Below, one piece after another: positions 37,161 to 48,800 of a stretch of 64,000 nucleotides of DNA. The first letter of the stretch is position 1; the number at the start of each line of letters is the position of its first letter. The notes under the pieces are model-generated. The model searched no databases, was not told the origin of the DNA, and saw nothing but the letters and a program-made list of their open reading frames with translations. Origin of the DNA: Mytilus trossulus (taxonomy: Eukaryota > Mollusca > Bivalvia > Mytilida > Mytilidae); the NCBI RefSeq assembly GCF_036588685.1, contig NC_086374.1, forward strand, positions 63,486,457 through 63,550,456, in the 5' to 3' direction. A program made the translations under genes and the position numbers.

Positions 37161-38100
37161 CCATTGTATAATCAACAATCAGTATCCACCTTTATATGTT
37201 CAAAAAACTCATTCATATAAAACATATATATATATTGATGTTTATATATTTATAAGCATGCATTTTTTTAAACATATATCATTCAACGCGTTGAGACTCC
37301 TATCATATTGGAAAGCAAAAACTTTTTATAACTTACTTATCTTATGTAAACTTTTTAATTGTAATTCGGTATAACTCACTTATTTTATATAAACGTTTGT
37401 TCTTTTTAATTGTACTTTTGTCTTCTTTTCACAGAAAATGTGGTTTTTTTTTCTCAATTCTTTACTTGTTTGTGTTGAAACAACATAAACTGACAAAACT
37501 TAGTCTTAGAGAGCATACACTTTTGTCGTGGCTAATTACAATGAGCGTTTTTGTGTTCTCTGCTGGTGTGACTATTCAGGGATTGCAAGACATTATGTGT
37601 TTGCCTTTCGCATTACGTAATGGCAGATCCAGAACTTTTCCTAAGGGGGTCCCGCTGACTGACCTAAAGGGGGGAGCGCTCCAGTCATGCTTCAATGATT
37701 CCCTTTACAATCAACCAAATGTTTCCCACGAAAGGGGCGCCCCCCCCCCCCCCCCCTGGATCCGCCTATGTGCCAAGAATCTTTTTTAAGTTGCAATTAT
37801 TTTGATAGTATTGATCACTGTTTCATATTAAACATAAGAAGGAACTCAAATATGTAAAAGATTGACTTCTACAGGAAAAATATTGTATACATATATCTGC
37901 GGCTTTTATCTGCTACCAGATGATCGTGTATAACACTACAGTTGTGTACACCTGCTTTATCATGACTAACTTCAATCTTCCTCTTGCAATGGAAATTTGA
38001 ACTTTTTAGTTAACACGATGAAATACCGACCGTGCAAGATCTTCATGGCTAGTTTGATTCGTACACGCTGAAATGACTCACCTAATTAATTTTATGTTGA
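37161..38100. other. Innexin 3' flank, with a small inverted-repeat element
   Basis: AT-rich. The 130-codon frame at 37397-37789 runs into the element at 37622-37766 and is not considered a gene. An AATAAAG at about 38107 could serve as a distant polyadenylation signal, but none nearer is convincing. Confidence 0.4.
37622..37766. mobile_element. Small MITE-like element with GGATCC-type inverted ends
   Basis: Left end GGCAGATCCAG and right end CTGGATCCGCC are complementary at 10 of 11 positions. The 145-bp body is unusually G/C-rich for this window (GGGGGTCCC, GGGGGGAGCGCTCC, a C-run at 37740-37756). It is probably a non-autonomous DNA element. No clear target-site duplication was found. Confidence 0.55.
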
Positions 38101-38119
38101 TAGTAAAAATAAAGTTTTA

Positions 38120-38620
38120 TTTAAAGTATCGCATTCACTTATCATGATCCAAGAAAATGAGGTCACTGTTAGATAAGCCCATATGACACCTTACAATAAT
38201 GTCATACACCAAATAAATTTGACCTATTACCTATTAATACAAGAAACAGACCAAACAATGAAAACTCTTCATTAACCAATGAACCATGAAAATGAGATCA
38301 AGGTCGGGTAGTACCTGCTAGACAGACATATATAAACCTTATAGTCATTCCAAATGTTACAACTGAACCATGAAAGTTAGGCCATGGTCTAATTGAGGGG
38401 ACAACTGCAAGTTGAACATGTACTGAAACACCTTGCAATCGTTCCTACACCAAATAAAGCAGATATATTGCTTCTAGAATCTGAGATATGGACTTGACCA
38501 TGCACGAAAATGACCTTGTTCCCTGATTAATTAAATGAGGTCAAGGTCAAGCGAAAACTGTCTAATATGCACGAGGACCTTGCAAGGTACCGTCACATAC
38601 CAAATACAGAATAGAATAGA
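38120..38620 (+). repeat. TGACCTTGACCTCA tandem-core repeat (F6), left arm
   Basis: Reiterated ~140-150-bp units sharing CACCAAATA, ATCTGAGATATGGAC, AACCATGAAAATGAG and GAGGTCAAGGTC. The unit at 38530-38610 is nearly the reverse complement of 39300-39412, so this block and 39064-40045 are inverted relative to each other. Confidence 0.75.
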
Positions 38621-39060
38621 ACAGAAAGAAATAATTTTAATTCAGGGTTACATGAACATTACAAACATAACCGACATTATAGTCACGATAACAAACCATA
38701 CAATATTAAGACATATAAAACATATAAAACATACACATTATACATACAAAGACAGCTATATTGCATATATGCGAAAATATTCATATATAAGCAGCTCATT
38801 CCACAGTGTAGCTCCAGGATATTACCTAAATGAATGAAGTCCAAATTGTGTTGTTCTCTCCTGTAGTACTTCAACAGTCTGTTGCTATCTTAAAGAGTAA
38901 GGCACATTTTTAAAATTAATAATATCATGGAGATAAACTGGTAACTCTTTGTGTAATATTTAAAAAACTTTTATTGCCATCTTTCGTGGACGTCTTATTT
39001 TTAAAGATAAGTAACACTTCTATCAATCATAAGAGAGAAATCAATATTATAAAGGAAGTT
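38621..39060. other. Spacer between inverted repeat arms
   Basis: AT-rich, with CATATAAAACATA iterations near 38705-38740. No gene recognised; the frames at 38535-38837 (plus) and 38683-38874 (minus) are repeat- or AT-derived. Confidence 0.45.
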
Positions 39061-39063
39061 TAT

Positions 39064-40045
39064 TGTCGAGTCTGCAACTTTTGTTACAGAAAGCTCGACA
39101 TAGGGATAGTGATCCGACGGCGTTAGCTACCTTCTTAAAAGCTTTATATTTTAAAAGGTAGAAGACATGGATGCTTCATACTTTGTATATAGATGCCTCA
39201 TGTTATGAAGTTTCCGTCAGTCACATGTCGAATGTCCTTGACCTCATTTTCATGGTTCAGTAACCACTTGAAAAAAAAGTTCAGATTTTTTTGTAATGTT
39301 AAATAAGTCTCTCTTATTTTAAGTAATAGGATAACTATATTTGGTATGTGCGTACCTTGCATGGTCCTCATGTCCGTCAGACAGTTTTCACTTGACCTCG
39401 ACCTCATTTCATGAATCAGTGAACAAGGTTAAGTTTTGGTGGTCAAGTCCATATCTCAGATACTATAAGCAATAGGTCTAGAATATTTGGTGTATGGAAG
39501 GACTGTAAGGTGTACATGTCCAACTGGCAGGTGTCATCTGACCGTGACCTCATTTTTATGGCTCAGTGGTTATAGTTAAGTTTTTGTGTTTTGGTCTGTT
39601 TTCTCATACTTTATGCAATAGGTCTACTATATTTGTTGTATGGAATGATTGTAAGGTGTACATGTCTAGCGGGCAGATGACATCTGACCTTGACCTCATT
39701 TTCATGGTTCATTTATCTATTTATCTAATACTATATGCCATAGGTCAACTATATTTGGTGTATGGAAATGTTTTATGGTCGTAGGTTTTATCTGACCTTG
39801 ACCTCATTTTTACGGTTGATTTCTCAGTGTTAAGTTTTTGTGTTTTTGTCTGTTTTCCTTAATAAAATTAACGGTACCAATTTTCCTGCACCAGATGCGC
39901 ATTTCGACAATACATGTCTCTTCAGTGATGCTCTTAAACTATAAGCAATAGGTCAACTATATTTGTTGTATGGAAGAAATGTTAAAATGTCTGCCTGGCA
40001 TGGTTCATCTGACCTTGATTGGTCAATGTTTAGTTATCTTGGTTA
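39064..40045 (-). mobile_element. Tandem-core element family F6, reverse orientation
   Basis: Read on the minus strand: several ~140-150-bp core units (GAGGTCAAGGTCAGATG, CACCAAATATAGT), then a short decayed CGCCG tract near 39115-39122, then a terminal hairpin at 39064-39100 (TGTCGAG/CTCGACA, with inner TCTGCAAC/GTTACAGA). This is the same order of parts as F1. A fragment at 39862-39945 (CCAGATGCGCATTTCGAC) is another repeat inserted in the core. Confidence 0.65.
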
Positions 40046-41095
40046 ATGTTAAGTTTATGAGAAAGTTGTAATAAAGCTTTATATTTAGGACTAGCAACAT
40101 AATATCAATGATAAGAATAGAAGACGAGACATTTCAGCGTGTGCACTCTTGTTTCAAGTAGTAACTGAACCATTCAAATGAAATCAAGGGCAGTGGACTT
40201 ATGACAAACGAAACTTCATAACATAATAAAGGCATCTTCTTGTATATACAAAGTTTGAAGTATGCAGGTATTCTACCTTCTGAAATGTTTAACTCTTTTT
40301 TTAAGTAATTGATTAATAAGTCAATGTTGCCATCCCTGCACGGTTTGCGCCTTCCTGCAACAGTTGTCAAAGGCTTCGCAAAAATTATAAGCCTCCCCAA
40401 GTCGTGATTCAAAGTCTTAAAAAACTCAGTTAAGGTGTCAGGCTTAGGAGATCTAAAAGGTAAGCACACTTAACAACTCACCATTTTCAGATTGCTGACT
40501 AAATCTAAAATCATTATTTTCAGTATAACTTTAGAAAAGTCTGACGAAAATATTCAAGTTTATATTGATAATTCAAAGTAGCTGCAATCAAAAGGTTAGT
40601 GTCCGACATTGCACACGTTAAAACTCACTGTCAAGTTGCTGACCATATGATAAAGTCATTCTGTATTTGGTTGGACTACCAGACAAGCTGAATGCAATAC
40701 ATTCCCCACTTTTGGGTGAGGGTATAATCTCCCTATTAAGAGTCTATCAAGGACTTCTGCAACTTGCTTTTCTGTTATATCAAGTCTTACTGGTCGATTT
40801 TGCTGCTCTTAATGTTCATATCATGGTGTGTAATTGTTTGACATATTTGTTCACCTACATCCTTTCGATGCTTTTATTTTGGAACTGCACAAGGTCTATC
40901 CACTGACTCCTTTGTAGTTGTATTTGATAAACTGTTTTTTCTTGTGTTGTTCTGTTACAATATTGCCAAATGGTATCGCAAACATGTTTTAACCAAACAT
41001 ATTCTTCAATTGCTGGTCATAAGCAAAGAGCATCTAATCAAATGTGGGTTTTTTTGTTACTGTTTGCCATACAACATTTTTTTCAATTGTTTTAT
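40046..41095. other. Intergenic sequence with one candidate minus-strand exon
   Basis: Apart from the candidate at 40134-40452 nothing is recognised. The plus frames at 40667-40906 and 40944-41141 lack motifs. Confidence 0.35.
40134..40452 (-). CDS. Candidate exon of unknown function
   Basis: On the minus strand an acceptor (TTACCTTTTAG) at 40453-40454 opens a phase-2 frame with balanced, coding-like composition: TEFFKTLNHDLGRLIIFAKP, AGRRKPCRDGN, DLLINYLKKELNISEGRIP and FKLCIYKKMP. It runs to a stop at 40134. The true exon may end earlier at one of several weak donors around 40205-40260. I do not recognise the domain. It could be an isolated exon of a gene whose other exons were missed, or a degraded transposon gene. 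Confidence 0.3.
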
Positions 41096-41096
41096 T

Positions 41097-42298
41097 AGGT
41101 CTTTCCACTTTTCGTGGAAAGACCTATTGTTTTTCTTCTGATTATTTTTTTTTTTCTTCTGCCGTCTGAGATGCTTTTTTGTTTTACAACATATCGAATG
41201 GATGTTTGGCCAATGATGTTGTTTAGTAATGGAGGTTTCAAAACTCACCCTGTGTGACCGAACACTTATTCTTATAGGAGTTATCTCCCCGCGTCCCCTT
41301 TTTCTTGTTATCGCTATATCTCAAAAACCAAATAGGATTTTTACAAACTGTTTTCACCAAATTGTTCGTCTGCTCTTAAGAATAATTTGATTTACTTTGA
41401 CTGGGGTGATCAGAAGACATCTTATGGGAGTTATTTCCCTTTGAAAATTTAAAATAAACGATATGTTGGGTTAATTAATACAGTATAAGTTGTAGAGGCC
41501 TACAGTCTTTTGATATGAAGTCCTTGGTCCATATAAAGGAAATTGAGGTCAAGGTCAAAGGTCATGTTATAAATTTAGAATTTTGCTTGTTATCGTTATT
41601 CAAAAGAAACTGTAACAGTTGATGGTATGATATGTTTGCAAAATCACTGTTTACAATAAGGCGCAACTTCAACTTATTCAGTCGAAATGTTTTGGTTAAC
41701 CCTTATAGGAGTTTTCTCCCCTTATGTATTTGAAATCGTTATTTCTCCACAACCATACAAGTGATTGACCTCGGACCTTCTAATTTGAGTTCACTGACCC
41801 ATGACCTTGAAATTGAGGTCAAGGTCAAAGGTCAAGGTCATGTTATAAATTTTGAATTTTGCTTGTTATCGTTATTCAAAAGAAACTGTAACAGTTAATG
41901 ATACGATGTGTTTGCCTAATTACTGTTTACAACAAGGAGCAACTTCAACCCATTTATGTCGAAGTGTTTTGGTCAACCCTTTTAGGAGTTTTCTCCCCTT
42001 TTGTTTTTGAAATCGATATTTCTCTACAACCATACAAGTGATTGACCTGGGGTCTTTTGATTTGAGATCATTGACCTATGACCTTGAAATTGAGGTCAAG
42101 GTCAACTTGACGTTCTAGATTTTGACCTTTGCTTTAAATTTGTTTTTGTTCATTATAAAAACAATTAAATCTTCTGTATATACCTATTAATCTTATTTTT
42201 CTGTATCAGTTGAGGTACCAAATTACATCAACAAGGAGTGACCCTTTCTTACCCTTTTTTTATAAATTTCATTCTTATTATCGAGGTGGAAAGACCTT
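41097..42298 (+). mobile_element. Tandem-core element family F3
   Basis: It opens with a hairpin AGGTCTTTCCAC-TTTTC-GTGGAAAGACCT and closes with GAGGTGGAAAGACCT, the same terminal word. The core is about 2.5 units of ~300 bp with TTAGGAGTTTTCTCCCC, TTGCTTGTTATCGTTATTC, GAAACTGTAACAGTT and GAGGTCAAGGTCAAAGGTCA. TTCAATTGTT occurs on both sides (about 41082 and 42298) and may be a target-site duplication or part of the ends. No protein is encoded. Confidence 0.7.
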
Positions 42299-42499
42299 CA
42301 ATTGTTCTCTGAAGAATTGGTTTTTAATTATAAATTAGTCTTTTTATTATTATTTTTCTTATTTAGTCATTGAACCATTTAAAGATAACTGAAGAGTAAA
42401 GTTGTCCATTATTGAAAGCTGTACATGAATCTTTAACTAATTAAAGCCTTCACCTTTAGTTCTCTCATCCTTATTTTCAAAACAAGAAATCATACACCA

Positions 42500-42990
42500 A
42501 GATGTCTCACCAGCTTTACTGATCATGATTAAGTTGTTAAGTCTTTTTGATCCAGGCTTTACTCATATTAGACAAACACCTTACAAGTATCCATACAACC
42601 AAATAAAATTGAACTACTTATAAATAATACAAGTATCTGAGAAACAGACAAAACAACAAAGACTAAATGTTGACCAATGAACAATGAGCCCTGCCAGGTC
42701 AGCATGTTTACCTAAAACCATAACATATACCAAACATAGTTGAACACTTTCTTTATTTATAAGAGATGTAAACATAATCACGAAACCTTAATACAGACCA
42801 ATGAATGATAAAAAAAGAGGACAAGGTCAGATGAACACAACAAAACTGATGTCTTCACCTTAAACCATCCTTCCATACACCAAAAAAATAGTTGACCTGC
42901 TGTTTATAGTACATGAACATCTCCCTAATCACTACAACTTTAAATCATGGGATGCAGTGAATGTTTAAATTTTCAAGTTTTTATATACCG
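42500..42990 (+). repeat. Diverged F6-type tandem core units
   Basis: Blocks such as ACACCTTACAAGTATCCAT, CCAAATAAAATTGA, ATCTGAGAAACAGACAAAAC and CATCCTTCCATACACCAAA follow the order of the 38120-38620 units but are more decayed. Confidence 0.6.
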
Positions 42991-43384
42991 GTAATAACTA
43001 CAACAAGATAAAATAGAAAAAAATTATATAATTTATTTCAGTTTCCTGCAGGATATTGCAAATAAATGTTCAGGAATGTGCAATTATTTGAAATAATTCA
43101 TTTATTTCTACAGGAAACTGGGAATAGGCAAACAAAAAATGTCACGGAATGTGCATGTTAAAAAAACCATTTGAAATCCATAAGCTTTTGCATGTAGAAA
43201 AATTCCAAGTTGTCTAATAATAATGGTGACAGCTACAATATTCTGTTGCAGTTTTTACCAGACATAGAAAATGTCCTCTAATAAAAAGACTCCATAAACA
43301 CAATATATGCAAAAAATTTGCATTTCCTCATAATTAGTTCAGTATAATAAAACAATTATGGTCTACATCATAAGTCAATATAAC

Positions 43385-45090
43385 CAGGTGCTCTGCAGCT
43401 TTATACGACCGCAGAAGTCATGAACAGTTTGGGCAAGTATGGACACAACATTCAAGCTTGATACAGCTGTGAATTTGGATTGTGATCACATGTTGACATA
43501 ATATGAGTTTCTGACAGAAAACAAATGTCAAGATCTAAAAAATCTTTTGCTCAATATTGTGCAATAAAAGATTTCTTCTTTTAAGTTTTTAAAAATTTGA
43601 AAAAAAATAAAATGAAACAACTACCACCACTCCCACCACCCTTTTTTTGCAATAAGTCCAAAACCTGACGTTTATACATAGTATACAAGTAGTGTAAGGG
43701 AGGTAAATATGAACATATCCAACATTGTATGCTAAATGTTTTAGAATTACCTCCCTTACACTGCTTTTAAATTGTCTTAATTGTCCATTGACCAGAAATA
43801 CCTAGTTTTTTCCCCTTTTTGTCCCCAATTCCAAGACATTTGATCCTAACCCCCCAAAGTCAAAACTAACCATCACTTTATGGTATGGAAACTTGTGGTT
43901 TAATTTCAGAGAGATTCATACACTTTAACATATTAAAGTTATTGTTTGAAATATACAAAAATTATCATTTTGGGCCCCTAATTCCTAAACTATTGGGACC
44001 ATAACCCCCAAAATCAATCCCAACCTTCCTTTAGCGGCATTGAACCTTCTTGTAAAAATCTATAGAGATGCATATACTTAAACACAAGTTATTGTCTGTA
44101 AACTTGAAAAAGTTTCTTTTTGGCCCTTTTTTGGCCCCTTCTTCCTACATATTGGGGAAAATTAACCCCAAAATGAATCCCAGCCTTCCCTGTGTTGTAT
44201 AAAAACTTGTGGGACAATGTCAGAGATGTCCATACAGTTACCCACAAGTTATTGTCTTGAAACTAGAAAAATGCTTGTTTTGACCACTTTTTGGCCCTTA
44301 ATTCCTAGTTTGTTTGACCAATAACCCCTTGAAAATATTCGTAAGGGTTCCGTAGAACCCATTGTCTCGCCTACCTTTGCTTTAAATTGCAGGCAGACAA
44401 AAATGAGGAAAAAAAATAATGAAAATATTTCTCTTGATACTTTCTTTTGATTGTTAGAAGCTTCTGTCCAAGTTTGGTAAAAATCCAGGATAGTTTATGA
44501 ATCTAATAAATGTTTTAAAAACTTTAACTACAGACTGTTATAATGTTAACTGGAAGAAAAGCTAAGTCCATTTATAAGTAAAATACAAATACACAGGTAC
44601 AAATCCAGTATAGTTTAAGAAAGTTATTAAAATTTCAAAAACTTTAACCACAGAGTGAATATTTGTTTTCGCTTCTGACAACGAAACTGACGACGACAGA
44701 ATGCAGGATCTCTTAGTCTCCCTTTTTCGACTAAAGTCGAAGGCTAGAAAATAAGTCCCAACCTTCTACTTATGGTATTAAACATTGTGGTACAATTTCA
44801 GAACAATTGAAATACTAATACACAACTTTTTGTCCTGAAACTAGATAAATTCTGTTTTTTGGCCCCTTTGGGCCCCTAATTCCTAAACCGTTAAAACCAT
44901 AACCCCAAAAATCAATCCCAAGCTTCCTTTTGTGGTTATAAACATTGTGTTAAAATTTTACTGATTTCTTTTAACTTATTCAAAAGTTATTATCCGGAAA
45001 CAATCCCTCTTCGGACGACGCTGACAACGACATGATACCAATATACCAATTTTTTTAAATTTTGCAGTCCTATTAACCGTAAAAAAAACC
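43385..45090 (+). mobile_element. Tandem-core element family F4, copy a, with nested F2
   Basis: The head is TTATACGACCGCAG at 43401. The core is ~160-bp units with the GGCCCCTAATTCCTAAAC landmark at 43973, 44133 and 44293, and again near 44873 after an insertion at 44338-44752. A short GACGACGCTGACAACGAC tract follows near 45014, and the end is decayed (TTTGCAGTCCTATT at 45061 against TTTGCGGTCGTATA in copy b). Confidence 0.75.
44338..44752 (+). mobile_element. Tandem-core element family F2, copy b, nested in F4
   Basis: The head hairpin GGGTTC-CGTA-GAACCC is followed by ATTGTCTCGCCTACC. The core has repeated CTGTCCAAGTTTGG and AACTTTAACCACAGAGTGAA, then GACGACGACAGA, then a tail hairpin TTCGACTAAAGTCGAA and GGCTAGAAAA. 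The flanking F4 sequence continues across it (ACCCCTTGAAAATA on the left, AAAATAAGTCCCAACC on the right), fixing the insertion point near an AAAAT. Confidence 0.75.
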
Positions 45091-45261
45091 TTTTGCGGTC
45101 AAAAAGAAATGTTTAAATCATTAAAATTTCTTTTACCTACAGTCTCTTGGAAATTGACATATTCTCTGTTTAATCATTTTGAATATTTATTTCTAATGGA
45201 GGTCATAATTGAATGATAAATCATGTTATAACTCTATAAACTGTCACTTATATAAGAAATA

Positions 45262-45582
45262 TAAAAAAACAAGAATGTGTCCTCAGTACACAAATGCCCT
45301 ACTCGCACTATCATTTTCTATGTTCAGTGGACTGTGAAATTGGGGTGAAATCTCTAATTTGGCATAAAAATTAGAAAGATCATATCATAGGGAACATGTG
45401 TACCAAGTTTGAAGTCGATTGGACTTCAACTTCATCAAAAACTACCTTGACCAAAAACTTTTACCTGGAGCGGGACAGACGGACGGACGGACGGACGGAC
45501 GGACGGATGGATGAACAGACGAACGGACACACAGACCAGAAAACATAATGCCCCTCTACTATCATAGGTGGGGCATAAAACA
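45262..45582 (+). mobile_element. Short element family F5 with ACGG tract
   Basis: The head ATGTGTCCTCAGTACACAAA can form a small hairpin and leads into ATGCCCTACTCGC. The body has GTGTACCAAGTTTGAAG and an (ACGG)n tract at 45479-45508. The tail is a hairpin ATGCCCC/GGGGCAT (45548-45576) ending ATAAAA. Head ATGCCC and tail GGGGCAT are complementary. Confidence 0.7.
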
Positions 45583-45784
45583 CAAAAAATACAAATTTAA
45601 ATCAAAAGAACTATTCATCACAATCATTAAATGTCATCATTCTTTAGCCATAAGATCTTCAATCACAGGGCCAGTGTGCTGTTTCTAAGACCACCTCAAA
45701 GTCATTCTTACTAAGTCATTGATTACTTGGCCTGCTATCATGAATTGTATCACAGAAGTTTTAAGTTCCCTTCCACCATATAAA

Positions 45785-45872
45785 TCATTTAGGCATTGGA
45801 AATTGTTCTGCATATGATAAAGGCTCTAGATCTTGATCTTCAGGCTCTATTTTATCTTGACAGCTATCTTTA
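45785..45872 (-). CDS. PIGK: PIGK exon 10 (last coding exon)
   Basis: 88 nt, acceptor TATTTGCAG, entering with one base that completes a Thr codon. It encodes an acidic linker, [14 protein letters not shown] and TGA. The human protein continues about 30-40 residues beyond the equivalent point into a membrane helix; none is encoded here. Confidence 0.88.
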
Positions 45873-48800
45873 CTGCAAATACATGGAAAACAAGTTGTAT
45901 TAAATGTTATCACACACTAATGATACCCAAATATGAGAATAAGTAAACATGATAATCAAGAGCAATGAATGTGATAAAACATCATATGATGTTGACATGA
46001 ATGTTTATCCTTGCTTATTTTGGCAATCAATTGGTCTTCAATGGAATAAAAACATTTATTAGAAACTTGTTTCCAGTAATTCAAAAAACTAGTTTAATAA
46101 TTTCGACTTACCACTCTAAAAAACAAAAGCACACTGAAGAAAATTCGTCTTTTTTTTCCCAGTTTTGTTTAATATGCAAGTACTGTTTTCTTATACATCA
46201 GATAAATGAAAGATTTTAAGAAATCTGTTATCTTACTTTGCAAATATTTTTATTGTTTGGTTATATTTCAAATGCCAATCAATGAAAATCTTTACTAGCT
46301 GTAACTTACGTGCATTGATCTGTTTTATTTACAAGTTTGATGGTCTTGGCTAAAGGTTCAACATTCCTTACACTACCAAAGAAATCTGTTAGTAAGACTT
46401 TGTTTGGGTCTCTGGCAAATAAATCTGTTCTAGTGGCTACTGTTGATATACATAAATTCTTTGGACAAACTTTCAACTGAAAAAATTGACACATTTCTAT
46501 TATTTTTCTATACATTTTAAGGTATGAATTAAAAGTGATTGTGGGGTACAAGTCAAAGATGCAGTTGTGTCATGACAAAATATTTTTCTTCAGTGATTTA
46601 CCATATTTTTAAATTGTGTCATATTGAAGTCTAGCCAGTGAATGGATTGATGGATTGAATAGTTGTTCATTTTCTAAATCATGACCAGTGGCATTCAATA
46701 AATTGATGTTCAAAAGTAATATATGTAATTTATCAAATAAGTCTTTTTAATATATATCTTAAATTTAAATGCAACATATAAGATTAAAATGTTTTCCTCA
46801 ACTTTATCAATTACATAAGACAAATTTCTACTCAATATACAGAAGCAACAAACTAGTGTTGGGAAAAACTGGATGGATTCATGTTATATTTTAATTTTCA
46901 TTAAATACAAGGAAAATAGTGTAAACAAAACCTGAACCAAATCTTACAAATGTTTAATCTTTATTTGAATTCCGAATGCACCAAAATTGTCTTTCAAAAT
47001 CATATACTGTGAAAGTACTTTAATTCGTGGGTATCAATTTTCGTGGTTTGAGCAATATTTACATGTTCGTGGGTTTTTAAATTCGTGAATTTTAGTGTTC
47101 TAAAAAAAACAATTTGAAAAAATTAAAGCCTTTAGACACGATGGAATGTTACAAATAGTCTGGATTGAAGGAAATTGCAAAGTAAACATTGACCTGTGTA
47201 AATCGTAGTGACAACACTAATAAAGTGATCAACAGATTAAAGACCATCAAAAGTGTAAATTAGGCCATAAACATGTCACCTAAAGAAACAGTAACATAAA
47301 CAAATACTATAAACGTATCATGAATTTTCAAATAGTTCTTATCAAAATCAAATCCACCATAAAATTATTATTTCCCATGTGTACGAGAACTATGAGATAT
47401 AAAATCAACTCTTCATCATACTAGCATATCAATACCAGAAATTTGACTTTGGTCGACCCAATTTTTTTTTATGAAGTTTAAAAGATAAAAAGTTGTACAG
47501 TTCAGGTTATTTAAGATTAAATGGGTATAATCCTGCATGCAGGTGTAGTTCTGTGACTGCTACTATTTAAGTATTCTAAGATTTGGCGTTATTCAATACA
47601 TTCTCTAGATCATATCAGTAGTCAAACCTACATTGGAATCTTTCCATGTCTTGATTTGGACAATGGTTGTTTTATTTCTTTGGACACTTAAACTCGTGGA
47701 TAAAGTCATCCACGTAAACCACGAAAATTGGTACCCTACGAATAAAAGTACTTTCACAGTATAGTTGATATCAATTTTTCATCCAGAACTTTTTAGGAAT
47801 AGTCCAGTTTGAAACAAGTGTGAAGATAATGATATATGTACATTTGTATTTAAAGTTCAAAACTACTTACAAATTGTCCCATAGTTTTTTTACTATCTGG
47901 TGTCACCTTGTCCAGAAATTCTAAAGCATAGTATGTGTATCTGTCAATTACATATACACCGATACTAGAGTCTACATGATGCTGAAAGAAACAACATACA
48001 CATTTTAACTTCTTTTTTCATTAAGATATCATACAATTATTTAATTTAACTTAATATCATCCAATATATGTTAATGTTGTGTATTATCATATTTACATAT
48101 ATATTTTACAAAAAATTCTATTGGGTAACACATTATCACATGACATGGAGTAATTCATTTAATTTTCATTTAATTGCAACCATTATGTAGGTTCCTGTCT
48201 TAAGTCATATTTCTTTTTGTTCATTGTTTTGTACATAAATTTTCAGGATAGTTTTCTTGTTTGAAATAATGAACATTTGTGATTTTGAGGCCTTTTACAT
48301 ATCAAAATGCTGTATGAGTTTTGCTATTTGTTGAAGGCCGTAAGTAGACATATAGTTGTTAACTTCTTAAATAATCTATGCTGTGAAATTGAATTTCTGT
48401 CTTGCCAAAATAAATCTTTAAACATGAAATGGTCGAGGTTATATGGAATTCATCATAAATGACATCTCTTTGTCTCTTGACAAAGGGAGACAACAAAATT
48501 TTTTAAACACTTTTATAAGTCACTTGAGAGAATTTTTTCCTGCATGTAACCAGGGACTTTCTATACTAACAGGATAAGTCACTAATAACGATGTCTATAT
48601 AAATCATCAAACTGATCTCGGCCGTAGTTGAAGTCACATGACTTTAAAGCAAATCATTTCACATTTACGAAGTCTTCTTCATATTGACATAACTATATGT
48701 TCAGGTTTATCAAAAAATTGTTTTAATGAAATTTTATACATTTTGTCATTGCAAAATGTTGTTTTTAAATATTGATCTTTGAACTTTGAGGTATTTGCTC

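Noticed and set aside
37397..37789. 130-codon frame downstream of the innexin
   Set aside because: Its second half is the GC-rich inverted-repeat element, and the first half has no motif or splice support.
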